A stretch of DNA of 64,000 bases from Aurantiochytrium sp. KH105 (lineage: Eukaryota; Sar; Bigyra; Thraustochytrida; Thraustochytriidae). The position numbers were made by a program, and so were the translations under genes. Shown here piece by piece: positions 1 to 9,562 of this stretch. Under the pieces are notes generated by a model. The model did not search any database. It worked only from the letters and a program-made list of their open reading frames with translations, and had not been told where the DNA came from. The DNA lies in assembly GCA_003116975.1 (NCBI GenBank), contig BGKB01000146.1, positions 124,001 to 188,000 on the forward strand, in the 5' to 3' direction. Each line of letters begins with the position of its first letter. Positions within the stretch are counted from its first letter, which is position 1.

Positions 1-10
1 ATCGCCCATT

Positions 11-27
11 CGCTCGCTCGCTCGCTC

Positions 28-112
<85 letters not shown>
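11..112. repeat. GCTC/GCTT tetranucleotide microsatellite
   Basis: About five GCTC units pass into roughly twenty GCTT units without interruption. Open frames through it translate to an LLAC repeat, which is an artefact of the microsatellite. The same tetranucleotide family recurs near 25378, 36400, 40570 and 47850. Confidence 0.95.
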
Positions 113-1178
113 GCTTTAATCAATATGTAAAGTTTTACCACCATACACAACGAATTATTCTTTGCTTCACGGCTACTAACAGTAGGCCTAAAGCCTCCTG
201 CTGTCGTGTCTATTTGTCGAAATCCACTGTGTTCCCTCAGACAAAAGACCCTCTGGGTCGTTCGAGCTTCTTCGCGGAGTCCCGGTCCCCCCCCCACCTT
301 GTCAACTTCCGTTTATCGGGGACAAGTACTAAATGAGGCCTTCGCACGCTGCGCTGTTTCGCCGCCGCGCGAGAGTTAATGTTGCTTGTCACGAATTGTC
401 GCACAGCAAATACTTAGGGTCGACAAGGCGCAATCGCGAGAAACACCTTCAAATTGGGCCACGAACCGGACCTCGTCCCCAGGTCGATAACGTCGACGGC
501 CTGTCCTGCTTTATCAGCGCTACAAGTCGCCCCGCCCCAGCTGCCTGCTTGACATTGTGAGAAGCTTCCATTACCAAAATAAGTAACATGACATGTAATA
601 ATAGGGGGAAGAATTTTAAGTCTTGTATTATATGCAAAGGTTGACCACCTCGAGGGTGCGAAATGGCTCCTCTTGCAGGCCATGCCGCATGGATTTGAGG
701 GATTTTGGCAAGCCGGACAGGAACTCCATGCATGCTGGCGCTGGTGTGGAGAAATAAATCATCGTCTTCTCCAAGGCTGGCCAACTTTTGTGGTATGGAA
801 CCATCGAACGCAAGAAAAGAAACGAAAGGGGAGGCCAAATGTTTCCCGTGCTTTGAGAGCAAGAGGAAAACCAATATAGAAGATGAAGGAGAAAGTCCCA
901 CCAGCCAGAAAGAAAGATTAAGCGCCACCATCAATGCAAATATGCCCAAGCAAGCGGGAGGTCGGTGATTGGTACACTGGGGAAGCCTTTCGTCGTGGGT
1001 CGATTTTTAGGCTCGGGCAACCTTTTTGGTCTCCCCACACACAACACTTACGACTTTTTTATTTTCCTTTTCCCCGGAAGCTCGTTGCAGCGCAGGCGAT
1101 ACCGTACTTGCCCTCTTTTTGAACGCCGGTCCCGCTTTGTTTCGGTCCGGGTAGCCGCCGAAAGAACCGGTTGTCTCC
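113..1178. other. No gene supported; 5' flank of the next gene
   Basis: About 1.07 kb with only short overlapping frames on both strands. None has a recognisable domain, and the longest minus-strand frame (about 449-949) starts at TTG. It is best read as intergenic/5' flank. Confidence 0.5.
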
Positions 1179-3242
1179 ATGCTGTCGAACCGTGGAAAAG
1201 AAAAGAGACTATGGCGTGGCAAGGGTTGGCAAAACCTGGTCTCCCGGCGGCCAAAAGCAGACCAAACTAGCCTCGTCGTCTTAGCCGACGGAAAGCATCG
1301 CCGTAAAGCTCGGCGTTTCTCGATGTTTGCCCTCGGACGCAGACTCAAGGACAAGGATGGGCGGTCTCGTTCATTTAGCGCGAACGACGCTGTCGAGGAC
1401 ACGGTTGCGGTCGATCCCTTTGCCAAGCTTGACGCGACCTTTGTGGAATCAGACGATAGCGATGAAGAAGCAGATGGCGAGGAGCCGCCATTCAAGCATC
1501 AAAGTGGCCGACTCTCGCGCAATGGATCGGGACGGTGGACGGGGCGAAATAGCTTTCGCTTGAAAAGGTGCGCATCTCTTGACATGGCCCCCTCGAGCAG
1601 AGACCGCGCCTTGGCGACGTACAAGAAATTCTCTGCTGCCAGCGCGGGAAGCAGGCGTCAAATCAAGGTGGACCTTTGTCCTAGCGTGACGCTCGACATG
1701 GTCAGACGCGTCTTTGCCGAAGTGACGCGCCAATGCGGATTCCAGCCCGAGCACTGCGTTGGGGACGGCATTTACATTACCCATGTCGTCGAAGTCCGCA
1801 AACCCTCGGGGCGTAGCAAAAAGGAGGTCCGCATACAGTTTCCGGTTGTCCAGGAGCTCACCGTGAGAAATTATGGCAAAGGAAGTGCTTCATACTCGAC
1901 GGTGTATCTGTGCTGGCAGCATCTTGGACCCAAGACCTCTTGCGAACGACCGTCCGGCTCGGGTCTTCCTCGACTTCGCTCTGCCCCCACTTTTGCACTC
2001 AAGCAGAGCCTCGTCAATGGAAAAAAGGCACGTCTCGCCAAGACCCTAGAGCCAATCATTGAGGAGTTAATCGGACGCTGGCGCGCCACGCTATTCCAGA
2101 AGCAGTACGCCTTGGAGGCCGCGACGCTCGAGAACAACGCCGATGCGCCGTGGCGGAGCCTCATGCCCGACGAAGTCGACTATGAGGATTCGGACGACGA
2201 AGGCGTCGAGAGACAGCAAGACGCGAGTCAGAGGAAGGTCTCGTCTTCCTCGCTTGTCTCGAGCGTGTCTTCCGGCTCATTTCAATCTTTCATGAGCGGT
2301 TCATCTCTCGATATGTCTCAAGAGGCTTGCAGAAAAGAGCTCTCAAAGGAACCAGTCCTGCAACCCAAAGTACGCGTCACGGCACCCCCCATGTTGGCTA
2401 CGTCTTCTTCATCGTCATCGTCATCACCGTCGCCATCGTTGGCCACAACGTCGCTTGGGGTGCAGGCACAGAAAAAAGAGAAAACTCTGCATTTGGCTGG
2501 CGCGGCCCCTTCCCATCAGGGAAACCGACAGCGAAAGCCATCGCCAAAACTCTTCCGGCCCAAGTCTGCGCTCAAGCTCCCTTCCGATACCAGTTCGCAG
2601 CTGCACGGTCCTCCGCGGACGCGTTCGGTAAAGTTTTCGGAGAGCGACAAGGTTGACATCTTGGAAATGACACGTGATCATCGCGAGGCTCGCATGAGCG
2701 CAGGGTGTTTTGCCACAAACGCATATGGCCAGGTGCGTCCCCTGATCAGCACGCGCACGGGGGTGCTCATAGCTCCATCGTCGGATCCCAAAGAGACAAG
2801 CGAAAACGTGCACCGCGCCTCCGAGACCCCAATGAACGACCTGAAAGACTTGAACGCGTATGAGCTGGAGGAGCTGCTGCTGCAAAAGGAAAAGGAGCTA
2901 CGGCGTCAGCGCCGACGCGAGCGACGTCGACGTCGACGTTTGCTGGAAGAGCAAGCACTCGAACCAGCACGGCCCAAGCTCGAAAAGAAATGCTCTGGGC
3001 TCAATGTGGGCGACGGCCGCGCCAAAGATCACAATGACAAAACAAATTGGGATTATGGTGGAACAGTGCCTACAAAGGAGCGAAGTCCGCGGCCCGACTC
3101 GGCTTCAGATGTCGGCCCAGTCGTTCAATCGTACAGCTCGCTTCCACCGGGAAGTGAAAGCGCTCGGGCCTACAGCCTTGAGCAACAGCCGTCGCAGCAG
3201 CGGCGGCGGCCAACAACGGGACGCGTGGTTGGCTGCGCCTGA
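1179..3242 (+). CDS. Unknown protein with C-terminal basic coiled coil
   Basis: An uninterrupted 687-codon frame from ATG at 1179; a second in-frame ATG at 1323 would give 639 residues and is equally possible. I do not recognise the family. Visible parts are an acidic stretch (SDDSDEEADGEE) near residue 95, a compact globular-looking core at about residues 160-260 (starting QIKVDLCPSVTLDMV), low-complexity Ser/Asp linkers, a poly-Ser run near residue 410 and, near residues 560-590, a Glu/Leu/Arg-rich helix ending in a long Arg cluster. The Arg cluster could be a nuclear or RNA-binding signal (inference). The gene is convergent with the Mpv17-family gene, 87 bp between stops. Confidence 0.75.
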   Translation: MLSNRGKEKRLWRGKGWQNLVSRRPKADQTSLVVLADGKHRRKARRFSMFALGRRLKDKDGRSRSFSANDAVEDTVAVDPFAKLDATFVESDDSDEEADGEEPPFKHQSGRLSRNGSGRWTGRNSFRLKRCASLDMAPSSRDRALATYKKFSAASAGSRRQIKVDLCPSVTLDMVRRVFAEVTRQCGFQPEHCVGDGIYITHVVEVRKPSGRSKKEVRIQFPVVQELTVRNYGKGSASYSTVYLCWQHLGPKTSCERPSGSGLPRLRSAPTFALKQSLVNGKKARLAKTLEPIIEELIGRWRATLFQKQYALEAATLENNADAPWRSLMPDEVDYEDSDDEGVERQQDASQRKVSSSSLVSSVSSGSFQSFMSGSSLDMSQEACRKELSKEPVLQPKVRVTAPPMLATSSSSSSSSPSPSLATTSLGVQAQKKEKTLHLAGAAPSHQGNRQRKPSPKLFRPKSALKLPSDTSSQLHGPPRTRSVKFSESDKVDILEMTRDHREARMSAGCFATNAYGQVRPLISTRTGVLIAPSSDPKETSENVHRASETPMNDLKDLNAYELEELLLQKEKELRRQRRRERRRRRRLLEEQALEPARPKLEKKCSGLNVGDGRAKDHNDKTNWDYGGTVPTKERSPRPDSASDVGPVVQSYSSLPPGSESARAYSLEQQPSQQRRRPTTGRVVGCA

Positions 3243-3329
3243 TGGCGGCGGCTGGGAGCGCGCGCTGAGCGCAACTTTTGGAGAAAAAAACTTAAGCATG
3301 TTGTCTCTGTGTGCCACGATGGTATAGTA

Positions 3330-3962
3330 CTAATTCACAAGCGCCTTGTTAGGGGCGGTGGCGCGCTTGACGAGACGGGAGGCAGCATCGAGCGATTCAG
3401 GGGTGGTTTTGGTGTTGCCCATGTAGGAGAGGAACATTGACCAACCGACGCCAACGATGTTGACGACCAGAACGCGCTGGCGCAGCGGGACCATGGTAAA
3501 GTTTACGTACTGGACTGCGGGCCAAATCGTCCATAGTGCCAGCATGGTGGGCCAAAGCTTGGCGCGAAGTCGGTCCGCGACGCTGTTGAGGCTGCCCGTT
3601 TCGAGGTAGCTGTTGATGGAGTGAAACATGGTCATGTTTGCCGTCGCCGCGAACGTCTGGTCCAGCACGATCTTTTGAACTGCGGCCGTCCGACCCGTGC
3701 CCTTGACCATGACGTCGAGCACCCTGTACCATCCGTGCAGAAAGGGCGACAGCCACATGGCGCCGTAGACGAGCATGCGGCCCGTGCGAGGCGCGTCCCA
3801 CTGCTGCATGCCCTGCATCTTCTGCACGACCACGTCTCCCGTGCCATAGATCACGCACGCCGAGGCCACCTTGGTCCTCAGCGGCGCCTCGGTGAGCCCG
3901 CGGTTGTACGCCGCCCACCCGCGCGACGGCAGCGCGCGCACCGACCTCACGGCGGCCTGCAT
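3330..3962 (-). CDS. Mpv17/PMP22 family membrane protein
   Basis: A 210-residue protein, the usual length for the Mpv17/PMP22 family of four-helix proteins of the mitochondrial inner membrane or peroxisome. The N-terminus reads as a short tail followed by YNRGLTEAPLRTK, as in the family (Y...L...P..T). The C-terminal family signature is present: W-x-IWP-x2-Q-Y-x-NF-x3-P-x2-R, then VGWSMFLSYMGN. The start is ATG at 3962; the frame stays open upstream to 4232, but the added 90 residues are low-complexity and not family-like. Members are thought to form or modulate channels affecting mtDNA maintenance and redox balance. Compartment cannot be decided; a basic N-terminus (VRSVRALPSRGW) favours mitochondria. 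Confidence 0.9.
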   Translation of the reverse strand: MQAAVRSVRALPSRGWAAYNRGLTEAPLRTKVASACVIYGTGDVVVQKMQGMQQWDAPRTGRMLVYGAMWLSPFLHGWYRVLDVMVKGTGRTAAVQKIVLDQTFAATANMTMFHSINSYLETGSLNSVADRLRAKLWPTMLALWTIWPAVQYVNFTMVPLRQRVLVVNIVGVGWSMFLSYMGNTKTTPESLDAASRLVKRATAPNKALVN

Positions 3963-4942
3963 CGTCCTCCTCTTGCCCGCTTCCCGTCCAGAGCCTCCTT
4001 CCCTCGCGCGCGAGCTCTGCGGCCGGCAACCGGGGCGGCCGGACGGGCTCTGCGCGATGCGTGTTTGCCGCGCCCGCGCTTGCCCGCCCGGAGCAGCGGT
4101 ATCATCCCATTGCGCGCGCGTGTTGGCCTCGCCGACTCTCGCAGACGCCGGTGATGACGCAATCGCGGCGGCGAGAAGAAAACAAGAGAAAAGAAAGTAA
4201 AGGGAAGTGCGCGTCACAGTGGTGGTGTGCACGCACGGTGTTGGCTGCCGTAGTTGTTATGAAGGGAGAGAACGAAGAGAACGAGAAAGAAAAGAAAGAA
4301 CTAGCCACGGCCACGGCTGGGCGAGTCCGACTTCGGCGGGCGGACGTGGAGACGCGCTGGCGTGCGTGTGGCGTGCTGGTGGTGGTTCTCGCGAGGATGG
4401 GCTGGATTGACACAGAGTTGGACGATGGCGACAAGCTTGGTGGGGAACGAGCGATGAGTGAGTGACACCTGGCTTTCGTCAAATCAAGCCCAAGATGCCA
4501 ACCAAAGTAGTATAAATAAATAACACCCAACCAAGCTCTTCAAGCTTGCGTCTCTTGGAAAGCAAGAGCAGCGCGTGGGGGAAGCTTGCTTTTTCTCATC
4601 AGCCAGAGCTTGCTCGAACGAAGTCTGATCTGCGTATACTCCGGTTCGCGCTCGCTTTTGGAGAAATAGTGGCTGAGGACCATCGCTCACAGAGCAATCG
4701 CCTAAAAGAAAGAACAAGACCCAAACCAAGGTCACGCCTCGAGCGAGACACCCCGCTGGGACCAGCGGGCGGGCGCGCGCGTGCGCGGGTGGATCAGCGG
4801 GCGAGTACGCAAGCAAGCAGACGTACAGGGAGGCGTCGGCTCACGCGGAGAACGACCGGCTGAAGAAAGAAGCTCTCTCAAGTTCGTGCTGCTCTGATCG
4901 GCGAGGATATAACTCCCAACGTCCACGCGAGATGCAAGAAGA
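3963..4942. promoter_or_regulatory. Shared upstream region between divergent genes
   Basis: 980 bp between the divergent starts of the Mpv17-like gene and the small + strand gene. It holds purine-rich stretches near 4185-4310 and a TATAAATA match near 4511. No conserved ORF is seen. Promoter role is inferred from orientation only. Confidence 0.4.
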
Positions 4943-5467
4943 ATGGCGGACGAGGTGCAGACGCGAGCGCATTTTGAGACATTGCTGGCGCGGGAGAAGG
5001 CGCTCAAGGCAAGGACGCGCGTGCATTTTGCATCTACGTTGAACAAGCGTTGGGAGCCAACGATTCGAGAATCCATAGAAGAGGCGCTTCTTCGACTCGG
5101 CTGGAACTGGGACGCTCCGCGACGCCCTGCTTCAGAAGAGGTTCTCGAACTGCGGCGGTTTATTGAAAGAGCTGCACGTGCTTGCGGGTTTGAATACCGC
5201 GCGTTGCGGCAAGCGCCTCGCGAAGCCTTTGCTGCTCAAGATGCCGCTCGATGGGCTGCCATCGTGGCCAGCAAGGATCTCTCCGTCGACGACGTCAACG
5301 CTGTGCTCGACGCTCGTCGTCTTGGCGACTTCCTCTTCACAGAAAGACACTGGCAAGCTCTCGGAGGCGCGCTTGAGAGATATCCGCTTCATGATTTCGT
5401 GCAGGATGATTATGTGGATCTGATCATTCGCGACAATAAACAGCTTGCTCGTTCCGTTTGGTTCTGA
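4943..5467 (+). CDS. Small unknown alpha-helical protein
   Basis: A 174-codon frame from ATG at 4943 to TGA at 5465-5467. I do not recognise a family. The sequence is charged and helix-rich throughout, with no signal peptide, membrane segment or low complexity, and ends VDLIIRDNKQLARSVWF. Its balanced composition, unlike the Arg/Ala/Pro-rich chance frames in this GC-rich DNA, supports real coding. It is divergent from the Mpv17-like gene. Confidence 0.65.
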   Translation: MADEVQTRAHFETLLAREKALKARTRVHFASTLNKRWEPTIRESIEEALLRLGWNWDAPRRPASEEVLELRRFIERAARACGFEYRALRQAPREAFAAQDAARWAAIVASKDLSVDDVNAVLDARRLGDFLFTERHWQALGGALERYPLHDFVQDDYVDLIIRDNKQLARSVWF

Positions 5468-5922
5468 TCGGGCCTCCCCATTGAGGAGGGTTTTCTATTT
5501 CGAGACCCCGTATCGTCAGGTGGGTTGCGGTCGGCCAGAGGCTGCAGCATGCGGCAGCGGGCGGGTAAGAGATAGCAGATAGCGATGGCCCCGACGTGGC
5601 TTGGAGCCGTCTGTGCGTTGCCGCGCACGTCGGCGCGCGTGGCGACGGCAGCTTCACTGGACGGGAGAGGGGTGCGCGAGACTCCCTTAAGTTGCATATT
5701 TCTGCGTTTCCGCGCGTTGCCTTTGTGAGCAACTGCATCCCCAGCAGCCGTTTGTATTGGTCATCGTCGCTTCGACCTCCTTTCCACGCTTCGCTATCGT
5801 TGTCGTCGCGAAAGCAAGCAAGTGCTTCACCTCTGCGGAGAAGACTATCTACGTGCTCGTGCTCGTGCCCTTACCCGCGCGCATTCCACCTCAGCAGGCG
5901 ACACTACGGGTTGAGCCAGGCC
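5468..5922. other. Intergenic, nothing supported
   Basis: Runs from the end of the small unknown gene to the assembly gap. Frames here run into the gap but have chance-like composition. Confidence 0.4.
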
Positions 5923-6369
5923 NNNNNNNNNNNNNNNNNNNNNNNNNNNNNNNNNNNNNNNNNNNNNNNNNNNNNNNNNNNNNNNNNNNNNNNNNNNNNN
6001 NNNNNNNNNNNNNNNNNNNNNNNNNNNNNNNNNNNNNNNNNNNNNNNNNNNNNNNNNNNNNNNNNNNNNNNNNNNNNNNNNNNNNNNNNNNNNNNNNNNN
6101 NNNNNNNNNNNNNNNNNNNNNNNNNNNNNNNNNNNNNNNNNNNNNNNNNNNNNNNNNNNNNNNNNNNNNNNNNNNNNNNNNNNNNNNNNNNNNNNNNNNN
6201 NNNNNNNNNNNNNNNNNNNNNNNNNNNNNNNNNNNNNNNNNNNNNNNNNNNNNNNNNNNNNNNNNNNNNNNNNNNNNNNNNNNNNNNNNNNNNNNNNNNN
6301 NNNNNNNNNNNNNNNNNNNNNNNNNNNNNNNNNNNNNNNNNNNNNNNNNNNNNNNNNNNNNNNNNNNNN
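5923..6369. other. Assembly gap (447 N)
   Basis: An unbroken run of N. Frames spanning it are meaningless. It may hide the 5' part of the ORF seen at 6370-6705. Confidence 1.
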
Positions 6370-6705
6370 CAGGGGAAGTCCTTTCATCCCCATCTTGACC
6401 AGAACCTGCAGACGAATGTTGGCTTTGGGCTCGAGTATGCAGGCAGACAAATGGCACTGACCGTCAACTTTAAGGAGTTCTTCGACTGTCTTGATCAAGA
6501 GATGCGTGTGACACGTAAGGATCCCATCACCGATGATACAATTCGCAACAAGATTGGTTTCGGAGACTCCTTATACAGTGTGGAAGACACCGTTTACAGA
6601 TCGTACGAGCATCTCAAGCAGAAGACGCAAGGATGGCGAGAACGCTTTTCAAGACCCGTAAAGGTAGTTCTTATGAGCCGTGCTACCACTTCCGAAACTG
6701 CTTAA
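6370..6705 (+). CDS. Partial ORF emerging from the gap, unknown
   Basis: A frame already open at the gap edge continues about 111 codons to TAA at 6703-6705. Composition is protein-like and clearly lower in GC than neighbouring genes (motifs NFKEFFDCLDQE, NKIGFGDSLYSVED). I do not recognise the family. A GT donor-like site at 6658 (GTAAAG) and a pyrimidine-rich stretch ending TTTGCAG at about 6749 could mark an intron, in which case the gene continues. The gap beside it and the different base composition would also suit a fragment of a mobile element. Strand and reading are tentative. Confidence 0.35.
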   Translation, partial: QGKSFHPHLDQNLQTNVGFGLEYAGRQMALTVNFKEFFDCLDQEMRVTRKDPITDDTIRNKIGFGDSLYSVEDTVYRSYEHLKQKTQGWRERFSRPVKVVLMSRATTSETA

Positions 6706-8006
6706 ACGAAATCATTTGTGTACAAACGTTTCCTTCTTGCATTTGCAGTGTCTTTGTACGACCCTTCACTACATCAGTTGGACTTTGTCGAATTTTGGGC
6801 TCATTTTCCTCTCCACCCCTTTACTGCAGGGATTGGAGCCATTCTACACTCTTGCCACAGAGGGCGGCCTTCGTCATATTTTTGATGATCGACTCATTTT
6901 TCACCCTTGCTACAGAGGGTGTACTTGGTCGTTTTTTTCATGCTGTGCCTCGCTGTGCGCCCATTTTTTCCTACCCCCCTCCTCTCCATGCTACCCCCCC
7001 CGGCAAGCGCACTGGGTCTGTTAAATTTCGCCGCCTCGAAGCCGCGTGGAAAACCTTCCAACGAGAAAAAAAATAAAAATAAAAATGACAAGTATTGTCG
7101 CGAATTTTGCGCGTCAATGATTATGCCGTGCACTGTTCTGCTTGCCATGCGCTTAATGCGGTCTGGTGTGCAACTTGTGAGGCGTGCTCAGCATGTGCCC
7201 AGCGTCAAGACTGGGGCCATCTGTGCGATTTGCAGCCGGACCGGACCGACCCTTGCACGAACGACAAGGATACCGAAAGTGAGAAATAACGCTGTGGCTG
7301 CAGCTGCAGCGTTGTCGAATTCCTGACGCGCACATTTTACTGCGCGACAATCTCCAGCTGCTCATGATGACGGGCAATGCCAGTGCTGTCTGCACTGTCT
7401 GCAGCTGCGCTGATGCATAAGCACTATAGACGAGCAAAAAGCCGACAGGTCGCTGGCTGCCGCTGCTACTGCTGCTGCTACTGCTGCTGCTACTGCTGCT
7501 GCTAATGCTGCTGCTAATGCTGCTATTGCCGCCAGCATGAGTCCGACTCGGAGCGCGTCATCCCACCTCCCTCTTGTGGGTCGGTCTCGCCTCCGCCGTC
7601 CGCAGCCGCGTGGTCTCACATGGCATGTCGTACTTTATGCGGGCGCCTGCTGCTCCTGCTGCGTCCGGCCATGGGCGGCACCATGCCATGCCATGCATGC
7701 CCGCTGCCGCAGACTGCCAATGTCGTCCCCGCGCGTCGAATGATGTGCACCGCACCAGCCTGCTGCAGCTGCTAGGCCCACGCGAAGCGGCAGTGCAGGA
7801 GCAGCAGTACTTCTGTTAGCAGTGTGTCGCAGAGCGCAGAGTGGACCAGCGCGCAACACGAGGTTTAGCGCCTCGAGGGTGGCTGCCAGTGGTGGTAGAG
7901 GACAATTCCCAAAAGCCCTTGGCGCGAGTCTGTGCGCGAGAAGGGCAGGCGCGCGGCGACGCGGAGCGAGCAGGCAGGCGCGCGGAGAGCGAGGGAGGGA
8001 AGGAGG
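6706..8006. other. Intergenic; no firm gene
   Basis: Contains T/C-rich DNA (6720-7010), a short imperfect duplication around 'cttgc(c/t)acagagggcg/tg' near 6851 and 6905, a Cys-rich short frame at about 7095-7289, and GCTGCTACT-type triplet repeats at about 7455-7520. None is strong enough to call a gene. The last few hundred bases are the 5' flank of the carrier gene. Confidence 0.4.
7455..7520. repeat. Imperfect GCT/ACT/AAT triplet repeat
   Basis: Roughly twenty triplets, mainly GCT with periodic ACT or AAT. It reads as poly-Ala or poly-Leu in chance frames. It lies outside any supported gene. Confidence 0.8.
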
Positions 8007-9245
8007 ATGGGCGCGGGCAAAGATGGCCACGTGAACACGCTGCTGTCGCGCACGACCCTCGCGCACGCGGTGTCCGGGTCGGTGGGCAGCGTGCTCGCCA
8101 TGATGCTCACGTACCCCTTGGACCGGGTGCGCACGATGAAGCAGCTCTCGCGCGGCGGCAAAGAGGGCGGCGTTGTGGAGGTGCTTCGGTCGATTCTGGA
8201 AAAGGAGGGCTGGCATGGACTCTATGCAGGACTGCAGCCCATGCTGGTCGCGCTTGGCGCGTCCAACTTTGTCTACTTTTATTGGTTCACAGCGCTTCGC
8301 GCGGGCCTCCAATACCTGGCGCGAAAGAGCAAACCCCGCGGGGCCCTTGCAGACCCGAACGGGCCCATCAGCAACCTTTTGCTGGCCTCAGTAGCTGGTA
8401 CGCTCAATGTGCTTCTCACAACCCCTCTCTGGGTCGCGTACACGCGGCTTGCCGTGCAAATGATGTCGAGGTCCAAGGCCAAGGCCGAAGCCAAAGCCAA
8501 AGCCGCTGCAATGACTGCTGACGAAAAGGACAATGCCACGAAATCTGCTGCTGTCTCTGAGCAGGCTACCAAGGCCGACGATAAAGACGCCGAGCCGCAA
8601 TACACTGGCATGCTCGACGCCATGCGCAAAATCGCCGAGCGCGATGGCGCGGCCTCGCTCTGGTCCGGTCTCGGACCCTCGTTGATTCTCGTCTCTAATC
8701 CTTCGGTGCAATTTGCTTCGTACGAGTGGCTCAAGCACGCCTTGCTCAAATTTCGTCTCAAGATGGAACCTACCACCCGAGACCTTATGCACATTGGCGA
8801 GGTTATGGAGGGCGCCACGGAAGATGTCGTCAGCGAGGCTGTCCTCGGTACGGAGCTCTCTAGCATCGAGTACCTCTTGCTCGGTGCGACTGCCAAGCTC
8901 ATTGCTACGGTCGTCACCTACCCGTTGCAGGTTGCACAGACGCGTCTCCGTGCGGAGGCGAACAAGCGCAAGGCGCTTGCTGCCGACCGTGCGACCGGAA
9001 GTCTCAGCGCGGACCAGGAAGCCCAGGCTGCCGAGGCCGAGTCGCAAGCGCCGCTCACCACCTTGTCATGCTTGCGCAAGATCTATCATCTCGACGGCAT
9101 CCCGGGTCTTTTCGCAGGCATGGAAGCCAAATTGCTGCAGACCTGTCTTACCTCGGCGTTCATGTTTGCGGCCTACGAGCAAATCTGTGCCATCATCCTG
9201 CGTTTCATCCTTTGGAGAAAGGTATCCTCCAAGCAGTCCGCTTAA
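8007..9245 (+). CDS. Mitochondrial carrier family protein, PMP34/PXN-like (SLC25A17 type)
   Basis: 412 residues from ATG at 8007; the frame runs further upstream but that part is Arg-rich and unlike carriers. Three carrier repeats are visible. Their first-helix signatures are YPLDRVRT, TPLWVAYTRL and YPLQVAQTRLR. The degenerate second and third signatures (PLW, PLQ) are typical of peroxisomal adenine-nucleotide/CoA/NAD carriers (PMP34, plant PXN, yeast Ant1) rather than of mitochondrial ADP/ATP carriers. Aromatic-glycine motifs GLYAG, SLWSG and GLFAG follow as expected. Lys/Ala-rich inserts sit between helices 3 and 4 (about residues 155-195) and in repeat 3, making it about 100 residues longer than usual. 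Likely role: exchange of adenine nucleotides or CoA across the peroxisomal membrane (inference from signatures). Confidence 0.88.
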   Translation: MGAGKDGHVNTLLSRTTLAHAVSGSVGSVLAMMLTYPLDRVRTMKQLSRGGKEGGVVEVLRSILEKEGWHGLYAGLQPMLVALGASNFVYFYWFTALRAGLQYLARKSKPRGALADPNGPISNLLLASVAGTLNVLLTTPLWVAYTRLAVQMMSRSKAKAEAKAKAAAMTADEKDNATKSAAVSEQATKADDKDAEPQYTGMLDAMRKIAERDGAASLWSGLGPSLILVSNPSVQFASYEWLKHALLKFRLKMEPTTRDLMHIGEVMEGATEDVVSEAVLGTELSSIEYLLLGATAKLIATVVTYPLQVAQTRLRAEANKRKALAADRATGSLSADQEAQAAEAESQAPLTTLSCLRKIYHLDGIPGLFAGMEAKLLQTCLTSAFMFAAYEQICAIILRFILWRKVSSKQSA

Positions 9246-9562
9246 GCTTGGCATATTCCTTTTCCCCTTCCATCCCTCCTTCATTTTATAATTCCAAGGC
9301 GGTGGCTCTGAGGTTCAGTATTTTGGCTGATGTATAGGTCACAATGTTTTATTTCCCCTTCCCCTTCTCTCAACGATCAACCCCATTCATCTTTTCCCTC
9401 ATTGTCATATTGAAAGTTCTTTCTTATTTGGTGGCTGCCACCGCAAAGCAATAATAAGCTATAAGTGCCGAGGGTAAGATGGAACGAGCCTCCCTCCTTC
9501 GTGAGCTTGGCCCTCCCATCTCTCTCACTCTCTCTCCCTCTCTCTCTTTATCATTTCTACAT
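9246..9562. other. 3' intergenic between convergent genes
   Basis: T/C-rich stretch, including a (TC)-rich run near 9520-9550, separating two stops. It probably holds both 3' UTRs. Confidence 0.5.

Noticed and set aside
449-949. 166-codon minus-strand frame with a hydrophobic N-terminus
   Set aside because: Starts at TTG rather than ATG and shows no family motif; the signal-like start is probably chance.
5596-6705. 369-codon frame spanning the gap
   Set aside because: More than a third of it is N. Only the part after the gap is kept, as a partial ORF.
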